Positions 34,050-42,164 of a DNA stretch of 64,000 nt are shown here, one piece after another. The notes below the pieces were generated by a model. That model had not been told where the DNA came from. It ran no database searches and saw nothing but the letters and a program-made list of their open reading frames with translations. Source of the DNA: Kaistella soli (lineage in GTDB: Bacteria; Bacteroidota; Bacteroidia; Flavobacteriales; Weeksellaceae); NCBI RefSeq assembly GCF_019038595.1, contig NZ_JAHOPF010000003.1, forward strand, positions 248,001 to 312,000, in the 5' to 3' direction. Every line of letters begins with the position of its first letter. Within the stretch, counting starts at the first letter, position 1. A program made the position numbers and the translations under genes.

Positions 34050-35111
34050 ATGATTCTACGCGGAGAAAATTTAATTAAAGAATACGGCCCTAAAAAAGTA
34101 GTAAAAGGCGTTTCTGTCGAAGTAAGACAGGGCGAAATCGTTGGACTTCTCGGGCCCAACGGAGCAGGCAAAACAACCTCTTTTTACATGATTGTAGGCT
34201 TGGTAAAACCTACTTCCGGGAAAATTTTCCTCGACAATCAGGAGATTACCAATGATGCGATGTACCGCCGTGCACAGAAAGGAATCGGTTATCTGGCTCA
34301 GGAAGCATCCGTATTCAGGAAACTTTCGGTGGAAGATAATATTTTGGGTGTTTTGCAGCTTACCAAACTTTCAAAGCGCGAACAGCAGATGAAATGTGAC
34401 GAACTGATTGAAGAATTTTCTTTGCAGCACGTCCGTAAAAACCGCGGAGATTTACTTTCCGGTGGAGAAAGACGCCGGACGGAAATCGCAAGATGTCTTG
34501 CCACTAGTCCAAATTTTATTTTGCTGGATGAGCCTTTCGCGGGGGTTGACCCAATTGCGGTGGAAGATATCCAGAAAATCGTAAGAAGTCTGGTAGATAA
34601 AAACATTGGAATTTTAATTACCGATCACAACGTTCAACAGACTTTGGCGATTACTCATAAAACCTATATTATGTTCGAAGGAAGGATTCTTAAAGAAGGT
34701 CTTCCGCACGATCTGGCCAATGATCCGATGGTCCGTGAAGCGTATCTGGGTGAAAACTTCGTGTATCAGGATATTTTAAACAAACCCAAAAAGAGTTCGT
34801 TTGTCTATAATATCTGGGCCGGAAATTTTGAGTCGAAAGAGCAGCTTCAGCATTTCGTTGACGAAAATTTCGAAGGGGCTGAGAATCTACGTTTAATGTA
34901 CGGGTTTGAAGATATCAGTTTTGCTTCACTTTCCAATTCAGAGATCGAATATATCTTTAAAGAAGTGGTGGATAAAAATGCCAATAATTCCTTTTTATTC
35001 CAGAAAAAACACATCGGTGAAAATTACCAGAAAGACGAGGCCGAATTCGATGCAAAAGCACTCAGTAAGCCGGAACTTCATTACTTAACAACATTCTCCT
35101 ACGACAGTTAA
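34050..35111 (+). CDS. lptB: LptB, LPS-export ABC ATPase, with Imm22-like C-terminal extension
   Basis: The first ~245 of 353 residues are a canonical LptB: Walker A GPNGAGKTT, Q-loop GYLAQEASVFRKL, signature LSGGERRR, Walker B FILLDEPFAGVDP and the His of LITDHNVQQT. LptB powers LptFG to lift lipopolysaccharide. The last ~108 residues are extra; they begin FVYNIWAGNFESKEQLQHFV, resembling Imm22 immunity proteins, a tentative identification. The start ATG at 34050 is supported by the promoter and family start MILRGENLI; an ATG at 33972 would add 26 unlikely residues. Confidence 0.88.
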   Translation: MILRGENLIKEYGPKKVVKGVSVEVRQGEIVGLLGPNGAGKTTSFYMIVGLVKPTSGKIFLDNQEITNDAMYRRAQKGIGYLAQEASVFRKLSVEDNILGVLQLTKLSKREQQMKCDELIEEFSLQHVRKNRGDLLSGGERRRTEIARCLATSPNFILLDEPFAGVDPIAVEDIQKIVRSLVDKNIGILITDHNVQQTLAITHKTYIMFEGRILKEGLPHDLANDPMVREAYLGENFVYQDILNKPKKSSFVYNIWAGNFESKEQLQHFVDENFEGAENLRLMYGFEDISFASLSNSEIEYIFKEVVDKNANNSFLFQKKHIGENYQKDEAEFDAKALSKPELHYLTTFSYDS

Positions 35112-35145
35112 AAACTAAAATCCTTTTCACTCCGAAGATGTAAGT

Positions 35146-36954
35146 ATGCCAAAACCATTCAACCGAACCATCACGCTTTATCATATTTACAGGCAGCTGA
35201 TTCCTTTCATAAAACCATACCGTTTGATGATTTACGGAACACTGTTTCTCACTTTGGTTGGCGCATTAATGGCACAGGTGAATCCGTTGGTGTTGAAATA
35301 TACTGTAGATGAAGTGACAGTTCTTACCAAGCAGGCCTATCCCATGCAGGAAGGAATTCACGTTTTGGTGGTAATTTCAGCCATTTTGCTTGGAAAAGAA
35401 TTACTGAATATTTTCATACAGTTTGGGCAGAAATTTTACGGAGAGAAGATCAGGATCAGTACAAGTACGGTTCTGGCCCAGTCAGTAATTGATAAAATAC
35501 TTCTTTATAGGGTTGCCTATTTTAATGATGAAAACCATGAATCGGGCAAACTTCAGATCCGCATCGACAGAGGAATTGAGAGTTTGACAAAACTCGTTCA
35601 GAATTTTTTTATCGATATTTTACCGCTCTTTTCAAACGCGATTATTGCGCTGGTTATCATGTATATGCAGAACGTGTATGTGGGTTTGGTTTCAACGATC
35701 GTCGTTCCGGTTTATTTCTATATCAGTTCATTGCAGGCCAAAAAACTTTCAGGAGTCCGGCGTACTTTAAGAAACCAGAGAGAACAGAAAACCTCAGGAC
35801 TTTTAAATTTGATCAATTCGATCATGGTGATTAAAAGTTTTGTCCGCGAAAAATTTGAAGGCAAAAAGCAGTACGATTTACAGATGCAGCTGATGGAAAG
35901 CCAGCTTTTTACACGGAGAACCAATTTTATCTATGACGGTTTAAAGACTTTTATTGAGCAGTTCGGGGTGGTATTAATCATTCTGTTAACCGTTTTCCTT
36001 GTGCTTGATCAGCAGATGACGATTGGTGCGATCATGCTTCACATTCTTTTATTCAACAACGTTTCTGCGCCTATACGTCAGCTTCACAGGATTTATGACG
36101 ATATGAATGACGCGATGATTTATGCAGAAGGATTTTTCGATATTCTTCAGGCAGACGACGAAATAGAACCCACGGGAAATTACGTAGAAAAAGATATTAA
36201 AGGACGTTTTGAACTTAAAAATGTAGATTTCTCTTATCCGAATGGGACGAAAGCACTTAAAAACGTTTCGATACTTATTGAAAACGGCAAAACCACTGCG
36301 TTGGTTGGCTTAAGCGGTGCCGGGAAATCGACGGTGATCAATCTTCTGTGTAAATTTTATCTTCCCGATTCCGGTGAAATTTTGTTGGATGACGTGAATT
36401 TAAATGAATTCGACAATACCTTTCTGCGCAATGATATTGGTTTGGTTCTGCAGAAAAATCACATTTTTCAGGGAAGCATCGAAGACAATATCCGTTATGG
36501 AAATATGAACGCGACTTTCGAGGAAATAGAAGTTGCCGCTAAAAAAGCTTATCTCCACGACCAGATTCTCGATTTACCTGAAAGATATCTGCACGATGCT
36601 ACTCAGCTCTCAGGCGGACAGCAGCAGCGGATTGCGATTGCCAGGTTGTTTCTGAAAGATCCTCCCATTATTTTTCTTGACGAGCCTACTGCAAGTTTGG
36701 ATGCTATCGCCACCGAGCAGATCAAAAACTCTCTTGATGCCATAAAAGAGGGCAGAACGGTGGTGATTATTTCACATTCTTTGTCACAGATATTGGATTC
36801 GGATAAGATTTACGTTATGAAAAAAGGGGAAGTGGTAGAAAGCGGAAACCACGATGAACTGATCAGTATGCACGGTACTTACCGGGAAATTTTCGATGCT
36901 TCGGCAAGAAGTTTGAATCTCGATAAACTCGTGAGTTCTTACCGCGAAAAATAA
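35146..36954 (+). CDS. ABC exporter with fused permease and ATPase (MsbA-like)
   Basis: A 602-residue half-transporter. Six membrane helices fill residues 20-310, the ATPase residues 345-590. Walker A is GLSGAGKST, Q-loop VLQKNHIFQG, signature LSGGQQQR and Walker B IIFLDEPTASLD, with the switch His in VVIISHSLS. It would work as a homodimer exporting lipid or drug. The lptB gene 35 bp upstream makes a lipid A or envelope-lipid role attractive, but the substrate is unproven. Confidence 0.9.
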   Translation: MPKPFNRTITLYHIYRQLIPFIKPYRLMIYGTLFLTLVGALMAQVNPLVLKYTVDEVTVLTKQAYPMQEGIHVLVVISAILLGKELLNIFIQFGQKFYGEKIRISTSTVLAQSVIDKILLYRVAYFNDENHESGKLQIRIDRGIESLTKLVQNFFIDILPLFSNAIIALVIMYMQNVYVGLVSTIVVPVYFYISSLQAKKLSGVRRTLRNQREQKTSGLLNLINSIMVIKSFVREKFEGKKQYDLQMQLMESQLFTRRTNFIYDGLKTFIEQFGVVLIILLTVFLVLDQQMTIGAIMLHILLFNNVSAPIRQLHRIYDDMNDAMIYAEGFFDILQADDEIEPTGNYVEKDIKGRFELKNVDFSYPNGTKALKNVSILIENGKTTALVGLSGAGKSTVINLLCKFYLPDSGEILLDDVNLNEFDNTFLRNDIGLVLQKNHIFQGSIEDNIRYGNMNATFEEIEVAAKKAYLHDQILDLPERYLHDATQLSGGQQQRIAIARLFLKDPPIIFLDEPTASLDAIATEQIKNSLDAIKEGRTVVIISHSLSQILDSDKIYVMKKGEVVESGNHDELISMHGTYREIFDASARSLNLDKLVSSYREK

Positions 36955-37021
36955 CAAACTGGATGGGATTCCCATTAAAAAAAAGAAATTAAAAAAGGCG
37001 TCAGCCAAAAATTTAAAAAAA

Positions 37022-37594
37022 ATGAAAAAAACATTCATTCTAATGCTTGCTTTCACGGTGATGTCGTGTAATAAAATTGAGGAAACCGTAACAGAAACGG
37101 TAAATTCTGCGAAAGAAAAAGCCCAGCAGAAAACAAACGAACTGGTACAGGAAACTGTAAATGAACAGCTGACGAAACTGGTGAATGCAGAAACAGTAAG
37201 TTTCAGCACTGTATTTCCGAATCAGAACAATTTGGTTCTCGAAAACGAAGTGGGGAAGAAAGTTGCTTTTCCGAACGGTTCGCCATTTTATGTGTTTAAA
37301 TATAAAACTTCGGACAAGGATTTACTGCTGAAAACTTTGGTGGAACAGCCGACAGCAGATGAAACACAGTCGAAGAAAGAATTTCAGAAAGTGGATGGTG
37401 CGGCCATCGTAGAAAAAATTACTTTTTTTGAAAAGTTTCTTCCTGCAAACACGATTGATACGAGTTTCCTCAATGATATCAAGAGTGATAAAAACATCGA
37501 ATATTATAAAATAAAACGTTTCCCAAATGCAAGTACGGTAATTTACAACCCGAAAACGCAGATGGTGTATCAGTTTGTAGAGGTGAAAAAATAA
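37022..37594 (+). CDS. Hypothetical lipoprotein
   Basis: A 190-residue protein with a lipoprotein signal (MKKTFILMLAFTVMSC, Cys-16 as the acylation site), a helical Lys/Glu/Gln-rich segment (about 17-55) and a globular domain (about 60-190). No known family is recognised. It is anchored in a membrane by lipid. It sits between an ABC exporter and an HD-domain gene on the same strand with short gaps and is probably in their transcript. Confidence 0.7.
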   Translation: MKKTFILMLAFTVMSCNKIEETVTETVNSAKEKAQQKTNELVQETVNEQLTKLVNAETVSFSTVFPNQNNLVLENEVGKKVAFPNGSPFYVFKYKTSDKDLLLKTLVEQPTADETQSKKEFQKVDGAAIVEKITFFEKFLPANTIDTSFLNDIKSDKNIEYYKIKRFPNASTVIYNPKTQMVYQFVEVKK

Positions 37595-37611
37595 TTTATT
37601 GTTCTTAAAAT

Positions 37612-38259
37612 ATGTCTCAGAATTTAATTCAGAATACCATTGATTTCGTAAAGGAAAAACTCCACGGCGCGGAAGCCGGTCATGATTGGTTCCACATTGA
37701 AAGAGTATGGAAACTTTCCAGAAAAATCGCAGAAACAGAAAACTGTAACCTCGAAGTTGTGGAGCTTTCTGCCTTACTTCACGATATTGCCGATCCGAAA
37801 TTCCACCACGGCGATGAAACTTTAGCACTAGAAATATCCCGCGAATTTCTGGAAAGTCAGCAGGTTTCTGAAGATATTATTACTCAGGTTTTATTTATCA
37901 TCCAAAATATTTCATTTAAAAACAGAGGGGAAGTGCCTGAAAATCTCCCGATTGAGCTGAAAATTGTTCAGGATGCAGACCGCCTGGATGCGATTGGCGC
38001 TATTGGTATTGCGAGAACTTTCAATTTCGGAGGTTTCAAAAACAATCTGATGTATCATCCGGACATGCCGCCAAAACTGAACATGTCAAAAGAAGAATAC
38101 AAAAAAAATGAAGGCACAACAATCAATCATTTTTATGAAAAACTTCTGCTTCTGAAAGACCTGATGAATACTGAGAAAGGAAAAGAACTTGCAGCAGAAA
38201 GACACCGGTTCATGCTGAAATTTCTGGAGGAATTTGATAAAGAATGGAATGTTGACTAA
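37612..38259 (+). CDS. HD domain phosphohydrolase (YpgQ-like)
   Basis: A 215-residue HD-superfamily protein. The metal-binding residues are HDWFHIERVW (His-Asp pair), then LLHDIADPKFHHGD, which is the HD signature, and later VQDADRLDAIGAIGIARTF, a mark of the YpgQ/YedJ branch. Members hydrolyse phosphate esters or pyrophosphate from nucleotides. The substrate is not determined by sequence alone. Located 18 bp after the lipoprotein gene. Confidence 0.9.
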   Translation: MSQNLIQNTIDFVKEKLHGAEAGHDWFHIERVWKLSRKIAETENCNLEVVELSALLHDIADPKFHHGDETLALEISREFLESQQVSEDIITQVLFIIQNISFKNRGEVPENLPIELKIVQDADRLDAIGAIGIARTFNFGGFKNNLMYHPDMPPKLNMSKEEYKKNEGTTINHFYEKLLLLKDLMNTEKGKELAAERHRFMLKFLEEFDKEWNVD

Positions 38260-38324
38260 TTGAGCCGGTCCTTACTTCTAATTTGATCTTCTCCCAAACT
38301 TCCTAATTTTCTTTATCTTTACAC

Positions 38325-38921
38325 ATGTTTTATTTGTTTTTCCTTTTGTTTATTGCACTTTGCTTCGGTTTAATCTTCTCAGTTTTCAGATCAGGAAGAT
38401 TCAAAAACTGGGCAAAAATATTCCGGATTTTCGTCGTTGTAATTTCAGTGGGGATTTTCACGTTTTATTTTGTGAGCAGAAGTGTAAATCATTTTCGGGA
38501 AAATTCACTTACGGTTCAGCTGATCAATTCTCTGCCGTTTCCTCTGGACTTTTACATCGTGCAGGTAAACAGTGATAAAAATGCCGCGGAAAAGTATGAA
38601 GCCCGCCGCGTGGGAAACATCCGCAGCAGTTATTACCGAATTGAATACCTTGACATGGCGGCTTCTGATGAATTTTGGGTTGCCGGATTCATGGGAAAAA
38701 AGAATATGGTGTATTTCTCCCAGCATTCTGTTCCGAACAAAAATGAAGACCAGATCATCGAGATCCGCAATTACATCAACCAAAGCCAGAAACTTTCAGA
38801 AGTGGCGCAGATTCAGGTTGAAGATTTGAAATTGGAGAATATGAAATCGGCGATCTGGATTACCCTCGATCTGCTGCTTCTCTTCCTTAACATTACGCTT
38901 CTAGTTAAAAGACAAAAATAA
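38325..38921 (+). CDS. Membrane protein of unknown function
   Basis: A 198-residue protein with hydrophobic helices at about 1-17, 31-50 and 178-195, and a soluble extracytoplasmic-looking region between 55 and 170. No family is recognised. A TATCTTTA just before the start resembles a -7 box except for the final base. It ends at a perfect hairpin shared with the convergent efflux operon. Confidence 0.65.
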   Translation: MFYLFFLLFIALCFGLIFSVFRSGRFKNWAKIFRIFVVVISVGIFTFYFVSRSVNHFRENSLTVQLINSLPFPLDFYIVQVNSDKNAAEKYEARRVGNIRSSYYRIEYLDMAASDEFWVAGFMGKKNMVYFSQHSVPNKNEDQIIEIRNYINQSQKLSEVAQIQVEDLKLENMKSAIWITLDLLLLFLNITLLVKRQK

Positions 38922-38948
38922 AGAATCCCGGAAATTTCCGGGATTCTT
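38922..38948. terminator. Bidirectional terminator
   Basis: AGAATCCCGGAAA and TTTCCGGGATTCT are a perfect inverted repeat between convergent genes, with T-rich sequence on the plus side. Confidence 0.85.
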
Positions 38949-38965
38949 CTTCTATAAAGATTCTG

Positions 38966-40162
38966 CTATTTACCTTTTTTCTCTTTCAGTGCTTCCTTGT
39001 CTTTATCTGACGGATTCCATACTTTCACCTCGGAATCTTTCGTGATTCCGGATAAGATCTGAACATTGATTCCGTCACTCGCGCCAAGCTTTACTTTTAC
39101 TTTCTTGAATTTTCCGTCCGGCTGTTTCACTTCCACAAACGGACTGTCCTTGCCGTTTACTTTTTCATACTGAACCAAAGATTCATCCAGCAAAAGTGCA
39201 TTTTTCTGAGAGCTCAGGATGACTTCGCCATTTGCAGAAAATCCTGCTCTGATATATTCATTCGTTTTATTGAAAACATCGCCTTCAATCGGGAATTTGA
39301 TGGTTCCGTTTTCGTCTTTTCCTTTCGGAGCGATCATTGTCACTCTTCCCGGGAAAGTTTTATTCTGTAAAGCACCGATCACGACATTCATTTCCATTCC
39401 TTCTTTCAGTTTCCCGGCCTGTGCTTCGTCAATGGTTCCCTGGAAAATCAGTGAATTCAGATCGGCGATAGAACAGATCGTAGTTCCGGCGTTGAAAGAG
39501 TTGGCTTCAATCACCTGGCTTCCTACTTTTACAGGAACTTCAAGTACAGTTCCTGTTGCTTTGGAACGGATTTGAGTCGTTGCCAAACTTGCCAGTTCCG
39601 GAGTGGTGCCTGTTCTTGCAATCTGCAGGTTTTTCTGTGCGGTCTGCAGCTGCTGCTGTGCGTTTCTCAACGTTTGCTTGGTCGACTGAAGTTGCTGCTG
39701 TGCGGAGATAAATTCCTGCTTAGAAATGACGCCTTGGTTGTAAAGGCTTTGCTGCATTGCAAACTGTTTCTGCTGGTTGCTGACGTTGATAGCGGCATTG
39801 CTGATCTGTAAATTAGCGTTGTTTATTTCCTGCTGTGCGGCGTTGATGTTCTGAATGGTAGGAACAATTCTGATCGTAGCTACAAGTTGTCCTGCGGTTA
39901 CGTGATCTCCTTCATCTACAAGAATCTTATCGATAATTCCGGAAATATTCGGTTTGATCTCAATTTCTTCCCGCGGCACAATATCACCGGTGGCCATTAC
40001 TTTGTCATCCATATTCTGCACGACAGGCTTTTTGGTGAGGAAAGTTTCGCTTTCCTTGCTGTTGGATTTTATAAGATAGGTAACCCCGGAGATTAAAGCA
40101 ACCGCTAAAATCAGCCCCAGAAAGATATAAATTGCTTTTTTAAAAGTGAACTTCTTTTTCAT
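38966..40162 (-). CDS. HlyD/MacA-like periplasmic adaptor of an efflux system
   Basis: A 398-residue membrane fusion protein with an N-terminal membrane anchor (about 9-27), a lipoyl/biotinyl-like domain split around a coiled coil (IKPNISGIIDKILVDEGDHV at about 68 and IRSKATGTVLEVPV at about 199), a Gln-rich helical hairpin (about 105-185) and a beta-barrel domain. It bridges the inner-membrane permeases encoded upstream to an outer-membrane channel. It is the last gene of the operon, and a palindromic element separates it from the permease. No outer-membrane channel gene is present nearby. Confidence 0.9.
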   Translation of the reverse strand: MKKKFTFKKAIYIFLGLILAVALISGVTYLIKSNSKESETFLTKKPVVQNMDDKVMATGDIVPREEIEIKPNISGIIDKILVDEGDHVTAGQLVATIRIVPTIQNINAAQQEINNANLQISNAAINVSNQQKQFAMQQSLYNQGVISKQEFISAQQQLQSTKQTLRNAQQQLQTAQKNLQIARTGTTPELASLATTQIRSKATGTVLEVPVKVGSQVIEANSFNAGTTICSIADLNSLIFQGTIDEAQAGKLKEGMEMNVVIGALQNKTFPGRVTMIAPKGKDENGTIKFPIEGDVFNKTNEYIRAGFSANGEVILSSQKNALLLDESLVQYEKVNGKDSPFVEVKQPDGKFKKVKVKLGASDGINVQILSGITKDSEVKVWNPSDKDKEALKEKKGK

Positions 40163-40188
40163 ATTAATAGTTTATTTTTCTTTTTTTA

Positions 40189-40280
40189 TGGCGACAGTTT
40201 CCGCCCTCCGTTCCCGCTTTTTGTATTGGCTTCGGTTCCTCAGCCAATACAAAAGAGCTCCACTCAGGTCGGGTCGCAGT
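40189..40280 (-). repeat. Dispersed palindromic element, copy 5 (permease/adaptor gap)
   Basis: On the plus strand it runs GGCGACAGTTTCCGCCC, TCCGTTCCCGC, a strong hairpin TTTTTGTATTGGCT...AGCCAATACAAAAGAG, and then CTCCACTCAGGTCGGGTCGCAG. The minus-strand reading matches the family flanks. GGCGAC and GTCGC form an outer pair. Confidence 0.85.
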
Positions 40281-40320
40281 CTTGTTTTATTTCCGGTCCA
40301 TTATCAGAATTAAAATTCAG

Positions 40321-41589
40321 TTATTCACTTCGCAGCGCTTCAATCGGACGGATTCTTACAGCTCTCTGGGCCGGTATCATCCCGATAATTAAACCTAAAA
40401 TTACCATCACGGCCATCGCTCCGAAAACCTCCCCATAATTTACCGTTGGATTATAAAAAGGAAATTTATCCTGATCTTTCGTTAAAACATTAAGGATCAT
40501 CAGAAGGAAAATACCGAAAATAAATCCTAAAATGCCGGATGATAAAGTAATCACAACACTTTCCAGCAAAATCTGGTTTCTTACTTCCGCAGGTTTTGCG
40601 CCCAAAGCTCTCCGGATTCCGATTTCTTTAGTTCTTTCTTTTACGGTGATCAGCAATATATTTGAAATCGCAATGACGCCCGCTAAAATAGTTAAAGTCC
40701 CGACAACAATTGTTAAAAGCTGCATTCCGGTTAAAAAGCCGGTGAGTTTTTTAAATTCTTTTCCAAGGTTGAAGCTTCCGAAGGCATTGGTATCTTCCGG
40801 AGAAACATGATACTTTTTCTTCAGTTCTGTTTTTACGTTTTCTTCCACGGCATTCAGGTCGGCGTCAGGTTTACTTACAATGGCAAAAAAACCTACTTTA
40901 TCGCCGTCATTATACATCTTTGTGAAAGTGGAAAGCGGGATAAATGCGGACTGGTCATTCTCCATTCCGCCTCCTTTTTTTACGCGGAAAACGCCGATAA
41001 CATTAAAGAAAATTCCTTTCACATTCACTGATTTTCCCAGCGGATTTTCATTCTTTTTAGCATCGAAAAAATTCTTGTAAATCTCTTCGCCGATGACGAT
41101 GACATTTTTATTTGCAGAAATATCGGCATCATTCAGATACCTTCCGTAAATGAGTTTTTTCTGAGAGATTTTATTTCCGATCGGGTAGTCGCCCGTTAAA
41201 GTATAAGTTGCTTTTTTTCCGTTGCGGGAAAAGCTTTCTCCCGGTGTTCCGAAATTACCTCTCGCATTCTGAGGGGAAATATAATCGATTTGCGGAATCT
41301 TCTTCGGCAGCATTTCCATATCGGTGAGGTGAAGATTCGTTTTTCTTCCTTTCGGAAAACCATCGTACGGAATGGTGGTATTCTGTGCCCAGAGAAAAAT
41401 GGAATTGGTTGCAAATCCGGAAAATATTTTATCAAAACCATTTTCCATTCCTTTTGCAGCACCCAAAAGTGCGACGAACAGAAACATTCCCCAACCCACA
41501 CCTATCATCGTAAGAAAGGTGCGCAACTTATTATTCCGAAGGGAATGATAAATTTCTTGCCAGGTATCTATTTTGAAAATGATATTCAT
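40321..41589 (-). CDS. MacB-like ABC transporter permease (second)
   Basis: A 422-residue FtsX/MacB-family permease: a membrane helix at about 20-42, a MacB periplasmic core domain (about 55-280) and three C-terminal helices (about 290-312, 340-365, 380-402). The motif RTKEIGIRRALGAKPAEVRNQIL after the second helix marks the FtsX coupling region that contacts the ATPase. It probably pairs with the other permease and the ATP-binding protein. Exports a substrate across the envelope through the adaptor. Confidence 0.88.
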   Translation of the reverse strand: MNIIFKIDTWQEIYHSLRNNKLRTFLTMIGVGWGMFLFVALLGAAKGMENGFDKIFSGFATNSIFLWAQNTTIPYDGFPKGRKTNLHLTDMEMLPKKIPQIDYISPQNARGNFGTPGESFSRNGKKATYTLTGDYPIGNKISQKKLIYGRYLNDADISANKNVIVIGEEIYKNFFDAKKNENPLGKSVNVKGIFFNVIGVFRVKKGGGMENDQSAFIPLSTFTKMYNDGDKVGFFAIVSKPDADLNAVEENVKTELKKKYHVSPEDTNAFGSFNLGKEFKKLTGFLTGMQLLTIVVGTLTILAGVIAISNILLITVKERTKEIGIRRALGAKPAEVRNQILLESVVITLSSGILGFIFGIFLLMILNVLTKDQDKFPFYNPTVNYGEVFGAMAVMVILGLIIGMIPAQRAVRIRPIEALRSE

Positions 41590-41615
41590 AAAAAAACTTT
41601 TTTTTTGTCAGTTTT

Positions 41616-41676
41616 TGCTTCGCAAGTGAATTTCTTTGAGTGAATTATGCTTTGCAGTTAATTTCTTCGAGTGACT
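41616..41676 (+). repeat. Imperfect tandem repeat, about 31-bp period
   Basis: Two units: TTGCTTCGCAAGTGAATTTC then ATGCTTTGCAGTTAATTTC, each followed by TTTGAGTGAAT or TTCGAGTGACT. The unit also includes the left inverted repeat of the four-helix-bundle cassette. Confidence 0.6.
41624..41663 (+). repeat. Left inverted repeat of the four-helix-bundle cassette
   Basis: AAGTGAATTTCTTTGAGTGAA with the following TTATGCTTTGCAGT is the inverted partner of the sequence at 42127-42164, with about 32 of 38 positions matching by eye. Confidence 0.6.
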
Positions 41677-41734
41677 TTCAAAATCATACTCATCTGAAGG
41701 AATTTACAATAATTCACCTTTGACCACTTCTCAC

Positions 41735-42094
41735 TTATTTTCCTGCATTAATCAATTTTGATATTAGTATAAATGTTGTTTTTAACGGTTTGCCAACTTG
41801 TTCCAATTCTTCAATGGCCATATAATTTTCTTCAAAAATAATTTCCAGACAAGAATCAATTTCAACAATTGAACCTCTCGACATTTCATAGTACCTGTTT
41901 CTTTCTGTTTGAGACTTCCTCGATGAACCTTCTGAAATATTTAGAACGACGGAGGTTGAGGCACGTCTTATCTGATCAATTAAATTATATTTTTCACTTA
42001 CTGGCAGTTTAACAATTAGTTTATAACATTCTCGCCGGAATTTTTTCGCTTCTTTATAAACGTCTAAATTATAATGGTTTAAATCTAAAAACAT
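41735..42094 (-). CDS. Four-helix bundle protein (S23/IVS-type)
   Basis: A 119-residue all-helical protein of the S23/four-helix-bundle family, familiar from 23S rRNA intervening sequences and dispersed loci. The signature is DQIRRASTSVVLNISEGSSR (about residues 40-60), followed by a YYEMSRGSIVEIDSCLEI helix. Members have been proposed to bind nucleic acid, and related four-helix-bundle proteins serve as accessory proteins in diversity-generating retroelements. It sits between two permease genes and is flanked by inverted repeats, so it looks like an inserted cassette, not part of the efflux machine. Confidence 0.85.
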   Translation of the reverse strand: MFLDLNHYNLDVYKEAKKFRRECYKLIVKLPVSEKYNLIDQIRRASTSVVLNISEGSSRKSQTERNRYYEMSRGSIVEIDSCLEIIFEENYMAIEELEQVGKPLKTTFILISKLINAGK

Positions 42095-42126
42095 ATTTTT
42101 TATTTTTATAATTTAAAAATTCACTT

Positions 42127-42164
42127 ATTCACTGCTAAGCAATTTCACTCACAGGAATTCACTT
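42127..42164 (-). repeat. Right inverted repeat of the four-helix-bundle cassette
   Basis: The reverse complement reads AAGTGAATTCCTGTGAGTGAA followed by ATTGCTTAGCAGTGAAT, matching the left repeat. It reaches up to the stop codon of the upstream permease gene. Confidence 0.6.

Noticed and set aside
39500-39890. Gln-rich repeats in the efflux adaptor as a tandem repeat
   Set aside because: They are the normal coiled-coil hairpin of the HlyD family.
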